This document shows, in pieces, positions 10,201 through 19,087 of a DNA stretch of 64,000 nt (its first letter is position 1; every line of letters starts with the position of its first letter). The position numbers were made by a program, and so were the translations under genes. The notes below the pieces were generated by a model. It made no database searches and was not told the DNA's origin. It saw only the letters and a list, made by a program, of their open reading frames with translations. The stretch is from Chrysophaeum taylorii (Eukaryota > Sar > Pelagophyceae > Pelagomonadales > Pelagomonadaceae), in contig JAQMWT010000040.1 of the NCBI GenBank assembly GCA_029834535.1, forward strand, positions 1 to 64,000, given 5' to 3'.

Positions 10201-12779
10201 ACGACGCGGCGTTGGCAGAGTTCACCACCTCGCTCGACGCCCGGCGACGCGAAACTTTCGATGCCGAGGCCAAGAGGCAGGAGCTGGCGGCAGAGCTCAA
10301 GCGCCGCGACGCACAAGAGGCCAAAGCAAAGCGTGATGCTCAAGATCGCAAGAGCGTTGGTCGACGCGACCGTCTCGTAACGCTCGGGCAGGCGATCGAG
10401 GCACTGCGAGACCGCGCGGCAACAATCTCGAACCGCGTTTTGGACGCAACCGAACGCGAGCTCGCCGAGCTCAAGCGGCGATGCGGGGGGACCGTAACGC
10501 TCGATGAATCCACCACAGACGCCGTCCGGTTTGCGACGACGGCGTGCGAGGACGCGCACGGCGTGTGGCAGCGCGCAGCGACCGCGTGGTACGCGAACGA
10601 GACGAGCACGGTGGACTGCGGCGAGAGGGTCGACGGAGCTCTCGATGCGACGAGCGCCGCAGCGGCGGCTGCGAGCGCAGTGCTGACAGACACTGAAAAG
10701 CTGCTCGCGTCGAAGAAGAACGACGTCCGCGCGCGCGCCATCGCGGAGAGCCTGTCTCTTCTCGAGCAGCGGCGGATCGTCGATGCTCGCGACTACGAGG
10801 CCAGAATCGAAGTGCTCGCGGACGAGAACCGCCGTGCCGACGAGATGATCGACGAACTCCGAGATACCATCGCTGCGGGTGAGGCGGCCGGCCGCGCCGC
10901 GCGAGAGGTCATGGCGCGTGACCGCGCGCAGCTTGCCGACGCCCGCCTCGAGACCGTCGAGCTGCGCGCGGAGCACGCCGCGGCGATGGAACATGCCGCC
11001 GACCGCGAGTCGGCCGCCGTGGCGGCAACCAGCGCGACCCTGCTGGCGAAGCGGCACGAGGAGGTGCGACTCATCGGGCTTAAAGCTGACGCTGTCATGG
11101 CTGCGGAGGCGGTGAGCCGCGCTCTCGCGGCCGAGCAGACGCGGTTCGAGGAAGAGAGGTGGCGTGGATACTTACGCGACGCCGAGGTGCGCGCCGACGA
11201 GCGGCAGGCAACGGCGTGGCGCGCGGGAATGGAGGAGCGCGACCGCATCGCCAAGCGCGAGGCGGCCGAGCTGCGGACAGCGGCCGAAAACGCCGTGTCC
11301 GAGGTCAAGGCGTCTGCGGCCGCGTCGCTGAGCGCCGTGCGCGTCGACACCAAGCGGGCGCTCGACAAGGCCGCGACGGCCGCCCTCGAGCGCGAGCGAG
11401 GCGCCGTCACCGACGCCGAAGAGCGGACGCGGCGCCACGAACGGCGACGGCACGACGACGAGATGGCGGCCGAGAGAGCCGCGAGCGACGCGGCTCTCCG
11501 GCTCGCCGTCGCGACAACGACGGCGTCCGAGCAGGCGATCCGGTTCAACCAGAAGGCGCAGCACGACCGCAAAGAGGCGCTCATAAGCCGCGAGTGCGCC
11601 AAGCTGCGCTCGGACGCCGCCGAGCACGAGCGCATGATCGCCGGCGAGCGCCAAAGGCTCGAGACCGCGCGCCAGGACAAGATTATATCAGTCGAGCGCG
11701 CGATCGCGACGGCGCGCGCCGAGGCTACCGCGGAAAAAAGGACGCTCGAGCTCCGCGCGGAAAGCGCCGAGGCAGGGCGCGTCGCGGCCGCTGCCGCGGC
11801 CGTCAACAAGGTCATGCGCGACGCTGTCGAGGCGGCCGACATGCAGCGCGAGGCGGCTGTCGCGGACGTCGAGCACCGGAGTCACGAGGCGCTCTTTGCG
11901 GCCGTCGCTCCCCTCCGGCTCGAGCTCTCAGCCGTCGACGCCGCGAGGGCCGCGTGCCAGGCGATGCTCGCCGCGTCGGAGCTCGCGACGCGCCGGCGGT
12001 CGGACGAGGTCGTCGACGCGCGGGCCGAGCTCGCGACAACGCGGCGCAAAGACGCATTGGCCAAGCTCGCGCTCGTCGTCTCGGCGCGCCGGACGCTCGC
12101 CGAGCTCGAGGAGACGCGAGCGCGCGAGCTCGGCGGACACCGCGACGAGATGGACCGTGTCCAAAAGCGAGCAGCACGAGAAGCGCGAACAGCGCAGCAC
12201 GTGAGGCGCCAATTGGAAACGCAGCTGTCCAAATGCGACGCGTGGCGCCTCCGCATGCGCGAGACCCTTGTGAACCACGAGCGAGCGACGTTGGTCGCGC
12301 ACAAGCGACGGTCGACCGAGCTCGGTTCCGACCTCGCGGACATCGTCAAGGACCGCGACGCCGCGGAGGCTGAAAGAGACAAGCTCCTCGATTGCATCGA
12401 CGAGATGCAGCACAGCGTGCGCTCGTTGGAGGGTTCGATCCGAGAGCACGCCAAGGCATCGTCGATATCGGCCGATGGTCGCATCAACGTCGCCCATGCC
12501 AAGAAGAAGCGTCGCATGGACGACGAGCACGACGCGCTCCTGTCGAGCATCGAGACGCAGCGTGGGACCCTCGCTACATTGGACGCGAGGGTCGCGAAGC
12601 TTAACGACGACCGAGAGGCCAAGGAGGACGAGATGAAGGCACTCGAGCGGCGGCTCGTCGAGCTCCTCGTCATCCAACAGAAAAAACTCCTCGCGATTCT
12701 CCAGGAGGCTGCGAGTGCGAACCGCACGATCCAGGAGGACCTCGAGCCCGACAGCGGACACCCTGCCGCGGGCCGCTGA
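7203..12779 (+). CDS. Giant coiled-coil protein (1,858 aa)
   Basis: One uninterrupted frame. I take the ATG at 7203 because the frame upstream opens only with GTG at 7119. Residues 1 to about 180 are non-coil and look globular, with scattered Cys and Trp. A glutamine run (CAG repeats at 7760-7782) follows. From about residue 260 to the end the protein is almost continuous charged coiled coil with Ala, Glu and Arg heptads. The coil is broken once, near genomic 9845-9975, by a basic, Gly-rich, IQ-like segment containing GRSGRFGAVIGSRGLY and ARAFARWTRRTLLLR. The C-terminus is acidic. The length and architecture suit a centrosomal, ciliary or cytoskeletal scaffold, but no family could be assigned. 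The divergent partner is similar in style. Confidence 0.8.
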   Translation: MELDWLRRWLPQSKVLLLDTVVLNSSDGQPSAWFYTSSKTGEVCEKDKGQLTWSKIGRRFAKFANAQRNVAVLLRRDGGRTPVNEAHWKLLVSASDHDRQVLLSDVTGLQVYYHQSSERELWCRADACGRCDGKDVAADVEKQLRETTAILRRRSAFHEATFVRDDRGQLWLSRVQRGETISRTLMQQQQQQQLQSIPSVPRRTRLRPLSEGSVSTKGVVPRITRSAPGAKREPLPSLPQPWDADKQTRRREELGRLSFEPTKTQLSGIKEREAIVLQEETPEEDDEPVDAAHVRELEQQLTAARLQASAAEEEVSKTARRVNELTRTLSETEKRFESAIEEKTREAEHARLEVDAIKARAVATQPPSATRSTSATVAGLLEQLDTRGQELLEAEQKWAEERRTLEAKAARAATSAAIEANAKHEELRSHLEDEQDKAASLGADLETAKAQLSIAETVAGDLRQELEAVRGELREKDERHHLLVQSARAATSLDRASASPEEDHPNEGPKLLKLDDTQVAATEAKMRQLHNKVVFLKSSLAMELEAKRDLETRLDEAWRTLNVEREEHERRVKEAEECREAAVAAVEERAAAAIEEAQSRATHLENKLAQAQAAHADTLHDAGLARRREEAAKADAQREKTAREAAERGAQHDRQALLAMRAQVAAPPEDDAVVNKGGISEATVRRLENEKQYLQAQLTSEAMCKGELQTALNKATEQLEEAQRQGEEAAQRALDAARRLSERADAAERETRALRSEKKANDTALHNQLETLKAAYVKTRDGLRVEQAEHNRTRLARGELISQMSQMRAEQERTEKALVEARERASQDLRAARLAFDEAEASAEETTRRLRQEINIAVSRLQEVRDAEFRARCELDETRKRVGRSGRFGAVIGSRGLYATGGARLRYHGARAFARWTRRTLLLRLADQQREAMVAVRIDAKTSAEAEANAELAAARELSRDATQAAVAALHAQAAQDAQLQLCAERTLSDDRLRAANAAHDAALAEFTTSLDARRRETFDAEAKRQELAAELKRRDAQEAKAKRDAQDRKSVGRRDRLVTLGQAIEALRDRAATISNRVLDATERELAELKRRCGGTVTLDESTTDAVRFATTACEDAHGVWQRAATAWYANETSTVDCGERVDGALDATSAAAAAASAVLTDTEKLLASKKNDVRARAIAESLSLLEQRRIVDARDYEARIEVLADENRRADEMIDELRDTIAAGEAAGRAAREVMARDRAQLADARLETVELRAEHAAAMEHAADRESAAVAATSATLLAKRHEEVRLIGLKADAVMAAEAVSRALAAEQTRFEEERWRGYLRDAEVRADERQATAWRAGMEERDRIAKREAAELRTAAENAVSEVKASAAASLSAVRVDTKRALDKAATAALERERGAVTDAEERTRRHERRRHDDEMAAERAASDAALRLAVATTTASEQAIRFNQKAQHDRKEALISRECAKLRSDAAEHERMIAGERQRLETARQDKIISVERAIATARAEATAEKRTLELRAESAEAGRVAAAAAAVNKVMRDAVEAADMQREAAVADVEHRSHEALFAAVAPLRLELSAVDAARAACQAMLAASELATRRRSDEVVDARAELATTRRKDALAKLALVVSARRTLAELEETRARELGGHRDEMDRVQKRAAREARTAQHVRRQLETQLSKCDAWRLRMRETLVNHERATLVAHKRRSTELGSDLADIVKDRDAAEAERDKLLDCIDEMQHSVRSLEGSIREHAKASSISADGRINVAHAKKKRRMDDEHDALLSSIETQRGTLATLDARVAKLNDDREAKEDEMKALERRLVELLVIQQKKLLAILQEAASANRTIQEDLEPDSGHPAAGR

Positions 12780-13460
12780 GGCTAATAACCAGATTCGACC
12801 TTAAAAACCCCGGTTGAGGCTGGCATGGCTGCGAGGGGGAAACCGGTCGATTTGGACCGAAGTTTTGTTCACGCTTCTGAGAACCGCGAGGGGGTCCCCT
12901 TGGGTTATCAGTGAAGGTACAAGTGACTCACTCCGGGTGACCCCGTATGTCTAATATATACACAATGCCTGAAGTTGGCGACAGTACGGAGAGTCCATCC
13001 TAGGCGCCCTATGTGCCGCCAGCGCTCGGAATCGACTCAAGTCGGACCGCAGAGCGGCCCCGATACGCGAGAGGACTGTTCCTTATCCTCTCGCCGCGCT
13101 TTTCGAGTGCCGAGGTCACCATCAGAGTCGTGGATATAGCTAGTGAGCGACGTTATCCTCCAGACTCGCCGCGGATAGAATTGACGCGTCCATCGCGCGC
13201 GATGGGCGGAGTGTTTGCGCTTGAACGCGCAGCCTCTCTTTGTCGCTCGATTTTGGCGTGTTCGAACTCGGCGGTGTCCCTGTCCTCGAAGCGGTACTCG
13301 AGTTTGTACTCGCGGGCGACGCAATTGAATCGCACGAAGACGCGCTCACGTTGTCGGCGCGCCATCTCACTTTCTGTTGCGGTGTTATGTCGGCGGTGAT
13401 GCCGCTTTGACTGGCTCCAGCCGTATTCGACGCCGTCGCCAGCGAGCTCTGGGTGGCATT
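12780..13460. other. 3' flank and degraded sequence
   Basis: No clear gene. A minus-strand 70-codon frame at 13153-13365 is charged and helical. It lies just 3' of the DDE transposase relic and may be its decayed C-terminal end, but I cannot show continuity. Confidence 0.35.
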
Positions 13461-15612
13461 TCAGCGACGAGAGTAGATTGCGGGGCCACGGTCAAGGACG
13501 AGCTGCTGGAGGAGGTTGAGTTCGTTCTTCAAGTCGAGGCAATTCCCGAGGATCTCCTTGGATGAGGTCCCCGGAACGACGTCTACGAACTTGTCGAGCT
13601 GGCCACGGAGCGAGTAATGTGAGATTGGCTTCTCGGGATGAAACCAACCGCGCTCGAAGATGAAATGCTCGATTCCCTTCTTTGTACCTTCGCTTTGCCA
13701 ACGTAGGCCTCGGGCTTCCAGTCGGTAGGCTTTGCTTGAACGGCGGCGGGTCACCCGGCTGGAATATCATGTGCTGGTCTTGGCCAGGCTCGAGCTTGAC
13801 GTTCCACGACTATATCGCCTTCTGGCGCTTGCCCTTGCCGCTGCTGACCTTGAGTTCGACGATGGCTGGATGGGGCCTGATGCAGCCCGCATCGAGTTTC
13901 GTCGAGGTTCGAAGGAGGCGCTGCGTCTTGCCACCGACGCCGGCGGACATGTTGTTGACGTTGAGGCCGTCTGGTTTGAACTTGACGTGTCCCGACGAGT
14001 GGTCGACCTCAATTAGGAACTGGTGACGGGGGAACCAAATCTCCATGACACGGAGGACGACCTCGACCTGAAGAAGAAAATCGTCCAAGTCCGATAAGCC
14101 TTGGTGCTACTTGCCAATCTTGAGCGTCTAACGAGCCGGAGACTCGAACCACTTGACTTCTCCGCGCTCAAAGAGGAAGACCTTTTTTTTCAAAGGGGCG
14201 CTTGAGTGTCGGATCGATCGCGAGGTCGACTTCTAGTCGTCATCGTCATCGTCTTCATAGAAAACGTCGGGATCCAGCGCGTTGGTCGCTACTTGGCGAA
14301 GCTTGTCACGCTTGTCACCTGAGTTGCAAAGGCTCCTCACGGTGGATCTCAAGCGAACATTTGACACACTGGGCTGCTCACGCTTCGCCTTCTTCGCTTC
14401 CGCCCGCGCCGCCTTGCGGGCGGCTGCGCACTCTGAGAGATTGGCGCTTTCGGCTCGCTCGTAGCAGATCGTGCTCAAGGTTGGAAGTCGATTGGCTTCG
14501 TCTAAAACACGACGGGGTTGCCGAAGTAGAACGGTGTGGTTGAACACGGAGAGCATAAGGCCGGGGCCGTCGGCTTTCGACCGAAGGGTTAGTTGCTGTC
14601 GATGTTCCATGCGTCCTTGGGCTTGCAAAACGCCTCGTACCTCGCCTCGTCCTGGCCCGAGTGGGTCAATAGGAGCTCGCCCTTGGGAAACCGCCCGCTC
14701 AGGTGGTTGCCACCTATTGGAAGGCCACAGACCATGTCCATGGCGTGGTGCTTGAAGGGCGACGACGGGTCATGGATGCGCCAGTGTCGAAGGCCTCGCA
14801 GTCGTCCATATTGAACTCGACCATTTTGACGCCACGTCCCGTCGTTGGAGCGCTCATACGTGAGGGCTCCTGGAAGATGCGGGCGCGACTCGCGCAACGT
14901 GCTCGCCTCTTCCATGGTGAGCTGGATCCAGTTGTACACCCATAGCAGAAGATGTCGTTGAGATCCTTGGCGCGATGCTCTCGGACGTTGGGCACCTCGT
15001 GCGCATCCACACGTAATAGCACTTTCTGTAGGCGCTGTGCTTGCAACCGACTTTTTCGTGGACCTTGAGCTTGTGGACTTGCGAACGCGAGGGGAAATCA
15101 TGGGGGATCTTTTACTCTCGTTTCCCCTCGAGGCTGATCTGCGGCAGGATTTTCGAGGCGACGTACTGCGGTGTCGCGGAGACGGTGACATCAGGTAGGT
15201 TCTTCTTGAGCCAGCTCTTCAACTCGCGCAGCATTTCCTCGTTGTGCACCATGTAGAGAATCCACGATTCCCAATCGTATGAGCCGCGTTCGTTCTTGGT
15301 AAAGTACCCGCGGTTACGCTGTATGTCGCAGGACCACTCCAGCAGCGTCCAGCCAGATATCTTGCAGCGATAAGGCGACTTCTCCACCGCCTCGTTGGGC
15401 AGCGACTCGACGTCAGCCCCGCCCTCGACGTTAGAGAAGAGTTCAGCATCACCGAGTTCGAGGTAACGGTACAGGAAGTGGCTTTGCACGCGGACGCGGT
15501 TGAGTTTGTGGTCGGTGAAGGTCGCGTTGACCTCACGGACGCCCTCGTCGTCATCATCGCTCGCCGAGTGCAGGATGAGCTCCTCGTTCGCGTGGATTTT
15601 CTGACTCATCAT
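13461..15612 (-). pseudogene. Broken DDE-superfamily transposase
   Basis: A set of minus-strand frames that read as one protein interrupted by frameshifts. In order: an N-terminal helical region ending in PQYVASKILPQI (frame ending at 15112); a segment containing VDAHEVPNVREHRAK (about 14995-15010), matching the VDGHER-type motif; a stretch around GGNHLSGRFPKG; the catalytic-like block EVDHSSGHVKFKPDGLNVNN with GGKTQ (about 13925-14010); then KGIEHFIFERGWF and ILGNCLDLKNELNLLQQLV (13550-13700). This succession fits the DDE endonuclease-like family abundant in Rhizophagus and some algae (recalled by motif, not searched). At least three frame changes and a missing C-terminal part make it a pseudogene. 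Confidence 0.62.
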
Positions 15613-16384
15613 GTCGCGCCGTCAAGCTGCTGCAGTCTCCAAGCGAAAAAAGTCCTCTGCGTAGCTCGAAAGTCCGGTTGGTTCTGAGAAAAGCCCGGGC
15701 CCTTGCGCCGCTTAGAGGAACAGAATCTCTGAGTGATGCGAGTTGTCAGCCTTGTCGAATCCGGCAGTCTTCGCAAGAGCCTCTGCCTTGCGCTTTGAGA
15801 TGACCGTGCGCCGAGACAGCGAATTGCCACGATGACGAACCGTTGCCCGACTGGTGCGGCTCGCGGGTTTTCCTTTGAGGCGGGGAAGCGTCGAGATTGA
15901 CGTCATCGTCATCAACATCGTCTTGATTGTCGCCGTGTTTGGTACCTTTTGTTTGGTGCCGTCACGCTTGTACAATCTCGGCTCACGCGTCTCGCAAAAA
16001 ACTCGTTCGACGTTATCGACAGCCGCGCTGAGCGTCGAGTAGTTGCCGAATCTTGAAATCTTCTTCACTCCTTGTCCCTCTTCCAGACATCCAGGTGGAT
16101 GTAGAACTTGCCGCGACGCCCCTCTTGGCCAGAATCTGTTGGGAACCGACCGATTCCGGGCGGCACGGGATCGCTATGTTCAGGGGTGCAAAACCCGTCG
16201 TTGAGCCGGGTTCGTGTGAAGCGTGCTTCGTCGGTGGACGCCATCACCAGTTGCAGGGGTGTCCAGCACCGCTTCCAGAACATGCGCAGCCAACCTGTTA
16301 TCGCGCTCGGCGGCTCCTCAGCGACGACGCGCTGAAAGCGCCAGGCGAAAGCCAAGAAGAAACACCACAAACTCTAATAAACCC
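15613..16384. other. Degraded sequence upstream of DDE relic
   Basis: Minus-strand frames at 15712-16068 (118 codons) and 16065-16370 (101 codons) abut and overlap and could be the decayed N-terminal part of the neighbouring transposase. They contain no motif I recognise. Confidence 0.3.
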
Positions 16385-16544
16385 TGTTCTGCTTTCCCCC
16401 GCCCGCCAATCTAAGCTGCTGCGTTTATCACGCCCTTTAATTAACCTTTGAGTTTGCCCACCTCCCTCTAAGCAGTCGACTATTAGAAATCTTTGAGTAG
16501 TTTTGCACCCCCCCCCCCTCTTAGCAGTCGTCGACCTTTTAAAA
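16385..16544 (-). mobile_element. Truncated Helitron-like fragment
   Basis: Words such as CCGCCAATCTAAGCTGCT, AACCTTTGAGTTT and CCCCCCTCTTAGCAGTCG(TCG)AC repeat in the same order as internal and terminal parts of the larger copy that starts at 16545. This looks like the remains of an earlier copy directly abutting it. Confidence 0.5.
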
Positions 16545-17635
16545 AAACAAGTGCAGGCCAGTAAGTTCACCTAGTCCCCGTTAAGTTAACCTAGTCCCAA
16601 TCTCTAACCCCAGTAAATTCGGCGTAAACCCACTCGTGCTCACATCCACTCTCCTTTGAACTCGTCGCCGTCACCCCCGCCAATCTAAGCTGCTTTGATC
16701 CGCACACGCCGCTAACCTTTGAGTTTACTCTAAAAACCCCAGTAAGTTCACTTGGTCTCAGTAAGTTCGCCTGGTCACTAATTTCACCTAGTCCCAATCT
16801 CTAACCTCCGTAAGTTCAGCTGGTTCCAGTAAGTTCACCTGGTCCCAGTAAGTAAGCTGGACGTGGCAGAAGAAGGGCTTGGGAAAGAGGACGCCGACCT
16901 CGCGGGGCGTCTGGCCCTGGCTCTTGTTGATCGTTTGGCGTCGGCGGGCCTTAAGGGATACAGGTTGGAGGAGCCTCGGTGACACGACACGATCGATCAT
17001 GTATCTGGTACCGTTGCAGTGGCCGTGCGACGGGTCGAGGTTGCGAAGACTTTAAGCTCGCGATCAAAGTCAGCATGCCGTTGGTTGTCAGGGAGTCGAA
17101 AACTCGACTGTAAAGAGCGAGGCGTCGTCTTCCGACCCAACCTAGTCGGCCGAAAAGAACTCCGACGCCTCGTCTCCGGGAAAAAAAGGCCGCGGTCATG
17201 CGCGCGTTATCAGCATCGACAACATCGTTTCGACGGGGCGTGAGAATGGCGCGCTGAAAGAGCCGCTGCGGGTCGTGGAAACAGTCTGCGAGGTCGCCGT
17301 AGACGGCTTGGAGGATCAATGTCTGGCTTGCGCGTCTACCTGACCCTTACCCTAAATCGAGGGACAGACAAACGGGCGGGGCCCGTCCTCTCTTCGCCTG
17401 CCCCACGCCTCGGCGATGACCCCGACTAAGTCCCGCGTACTTATCTCCGCCCGTCAGGCACATCCCTCCTACCCCACAAACCCACCCACATCCTTCATGC
17501 TCCCCACACACACCCCCCCCTCTTAGCAGTCGACATTTAAAGACAGACAAACAAGCTCCCCACACACCCCCCCCTCTTAGCAGTCGACATTTAAAGACAG
17601 ACAAACAAACAAACAAACATCTGTCGATTAGTAGT
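16545..17635 (-). mobile_element. Helitron-like relic, copy B (1.09 kb)
   Basis: Bounded by AAACAAGTGCAGGCC on the left and CTGTCGATTAGTAGT on the right, the borders shared with two other copies in the window. The left third has iterons of the type AGTAAGTTCACCTGGTCCC. The middle carries the minus-strand helicase remnant listed separately. The right end has two copies of a CCCCCCTCTTAGCAGTCGACATTTAAAGACAG block. The autonomous Rep domain is absent. Confidence 0.75.
16788..17319 (-). pseudogene. Helitron helicase C-terminal remnant (copy B)
   Basis: Two overlapping minus-strand frames read as the last part of a Pif1-family Helitron helicase: GDLADCFHDPQRLFQRAILT (the yLxxRAILTP motif), then the CNGTRYMIDRV motif, then INKSQGQTPREVGVL (the INKSQGQT motif VI region). 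The C-terminal LYVALSR-type motif is lost where iterons begin. The frame changes near 16990-17000. Confidence 0.75.
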
Positions 17636-18207
17636 TAGGACTTTGTTGAGTCCTTACTCCTAAACCCATGTTGATTTTCTACTCCCAACCACTGAACGCG
17701 CTGCGTGCTCAGCGGCTGACGCAGACCCGACCTTGGGGCACATTGTTGCGAGGATTTCGGGCTAGAATTGATGTTGGGTGTCAAAAGGAGGCCGAGGGCT
17801 CGTCGATCGGCATCCTAGCCTTCGGCAGTAGCAACGCTGAGCAGCAGCAGCTTCTACAGACAAATTTAGTTTTTAGTACAAAAGCCTAGATGTGTGCGCG
17901 ATCGACGCATCCAGCTTTTAAGCGGGGATACCGCCGATCGAGGCAACTAACTTCCTTTGTTGAACACCCGCGTAACCCGCACAAAATATTGATTTATGTT
18001 CTCGTGGTTTCGAATCTCCTTCAAAAAAAAAATGTGCGTGTGTGTGTGCACGTGGGAAAAGAATAATAAGTGGAAATATAAACAAAGCGATCGGCGTCGA
18101 CGACAACCAACCATTTCCAACCAACCGGGAAGTGCGAAGTCGGACGGACGATGTCGGGCTTTGGGTGGTTGGCGGGCCCGACGGGGTGACGAAGCGAAAT
18201 ACGCCTA
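17636..18207. other. Intergenic, no gene seen
   Basis: Lies between the Helitron relic and the 3' end of the methyltransferase gene. It contains low-complexity AAAAAAAAATGTGCGTGTGTGTGTG near 18026-18050. No coding signal. Confidence 0.5.
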
Positions 18208-18999
18208 CTACTTGACGGCCTGGACGACGAAGATAGGGTCGTGGGGGGCGAGGGCTTTGATCCAGGTGCGGGGATCGGACGAAAAGGTGATGCGACGGGG
18301 GGCGACGTCGAGGGCGACGATTTGGCGCCACGGGGCGGAAAAGTAGAAGTAGTTGGCGACGATGGTGACGCGACCGGTCATGTCGGCGTCGATCCAGCGT
18401 CGAATGACCTTGGTGGGCCAATAGTGGTGCGAGAAGGCCATGATGGCGACACCGCCGGGTCTGAGGACTCTGTACATTTCCTTGAAGACGTCCCTCGGAT
18501 TGGTCAAATAGTCGACGCCGACGACGTTGAGGACGGCGTCGAAGGTGTCGTCGTTGAAGGGGAGCTCGGCGTGCTTGTTGAGATCCCGCACGACCCAGGA
18601 GGTGAGCTGCTTGTTTGCGGCGAGTTCTTCGGCGTTCATGCCGACGGCGTACTTCCGGCCGAGCTCGACGTCTTTCGGGAGGTGCGAGACCCACGAGGAA
18701 CAGACGTCGAGGATGTCGTCGCCGGGGGACAGCATTTTTCGGTAGTAGGCGGTCAACGCGTTCATGGCCTTGTCGTCGATGTGGGTGACGAGGCGCGCAT
18801 TCGTAAAAAAAAAAGAATCGTCTCGGTCGTCGGTCCGTTGGAAGTCGGCCGCCGTGTAGGGCCACGCCGCCGGAAACACGAACGAGCTCGAGTTCTTGAC
18901 GGAATCATACCGCGCGATCTCCCGGACGCCGCCGAGCCGCGTTGGTGGTGGCCGCCGCGACGGCGTCGCGACGAAGGCTGCAACGAAGAAGACAAACAT
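18208..18999 (-). CDS. Methyltransferase type 11 family protein
   Basis: A 263-residue SAM-dependent methyltransferase. Residues 1-12 are a hydrophobic signal-like leader, suggesting ER or complex-plastid targeting (inference). SAM motif I is the atypical DDILDVCSSWVSHLP (94-108), which recurs in a conserved algal, plant and cyanobacterial subgroup. LPFNDDTFDAVLNVVGVDYL (146-165) and EMYRVLRPGGVAIMAF (174-189) are motifs II and III. The start is the ATG at 18999 and the stop is TAG. The 3' part after residue 195 (HHYWPTKVIRRW) is also typical of this subgroup. The substrate is unknown. The gene is divergent from the sulfotransferase, 88 bp away. Confidence 0.85.
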   Translation of the reverse strand: MFVFFVAAFVATPSRRPPPTRLGGVREIARYDSVKNSSSFVFPAAWPYTAADFQRTDDRDDSFFFTNARLVTHIDDKAMNALTAYYRKMLSPGDDILDVCSSWVSHLPKDVELGRKYAVGMNAEELAANKQLTSWVVRDLNKHAELPFNDDTFDAVLNVVGVDYLTNPRDVFKEMYRVLRPGGVAIMAFSHHYWPTKVIRRWIDADMTGRVTIVANYFYFSAPWRQIVALDVAPRRITFSSDPRTWIKALAPHDPIFVVQAVK

Positions 19000-19087
19000 A
19001 ATCCTGTAAAGTTAGTTGTTGTTGTTGCGACTTACTTCCCCTAACAAGGGTTATTATTATGGTGGAAGGTGTTCGTGTGGGAAGAAG
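19000..19087. promoter_or_regulatory. 88-bp divergent intergenic region
   Basis: All the sequence between two divergent ATGs. It is T/G-rich (TTAGTTGTTGTTGTTGCG) with no TATA box seen. It must hold both 5' UTRs and promoters unless initiation lies inside a neighbour. Confidence 0.4.

Noticed and set aside
8642-12761. Long antisense frames opposite the coiled-coil gene (for example 8642-9502, 10074-11057, 10793-11842)
   Set aside because: These are shadows produced by the high GC third-position bias of the sense gene. They are Ser/Arg/Ala-rich with no domain.
14125-14150. tRNA-like GAGACTCGAACCACTT
   Set aside because: The stem does not pair properly and no other tRNA parts are present. It falls within the DDE transposase relic.
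17918-18865. 315-codon minus-strand frame overlapping the methyltransferase gene
   Set aside because: Arg/Pro-rich shadow in another phase. The 263-residue frame carries the methyltransferase motifs.
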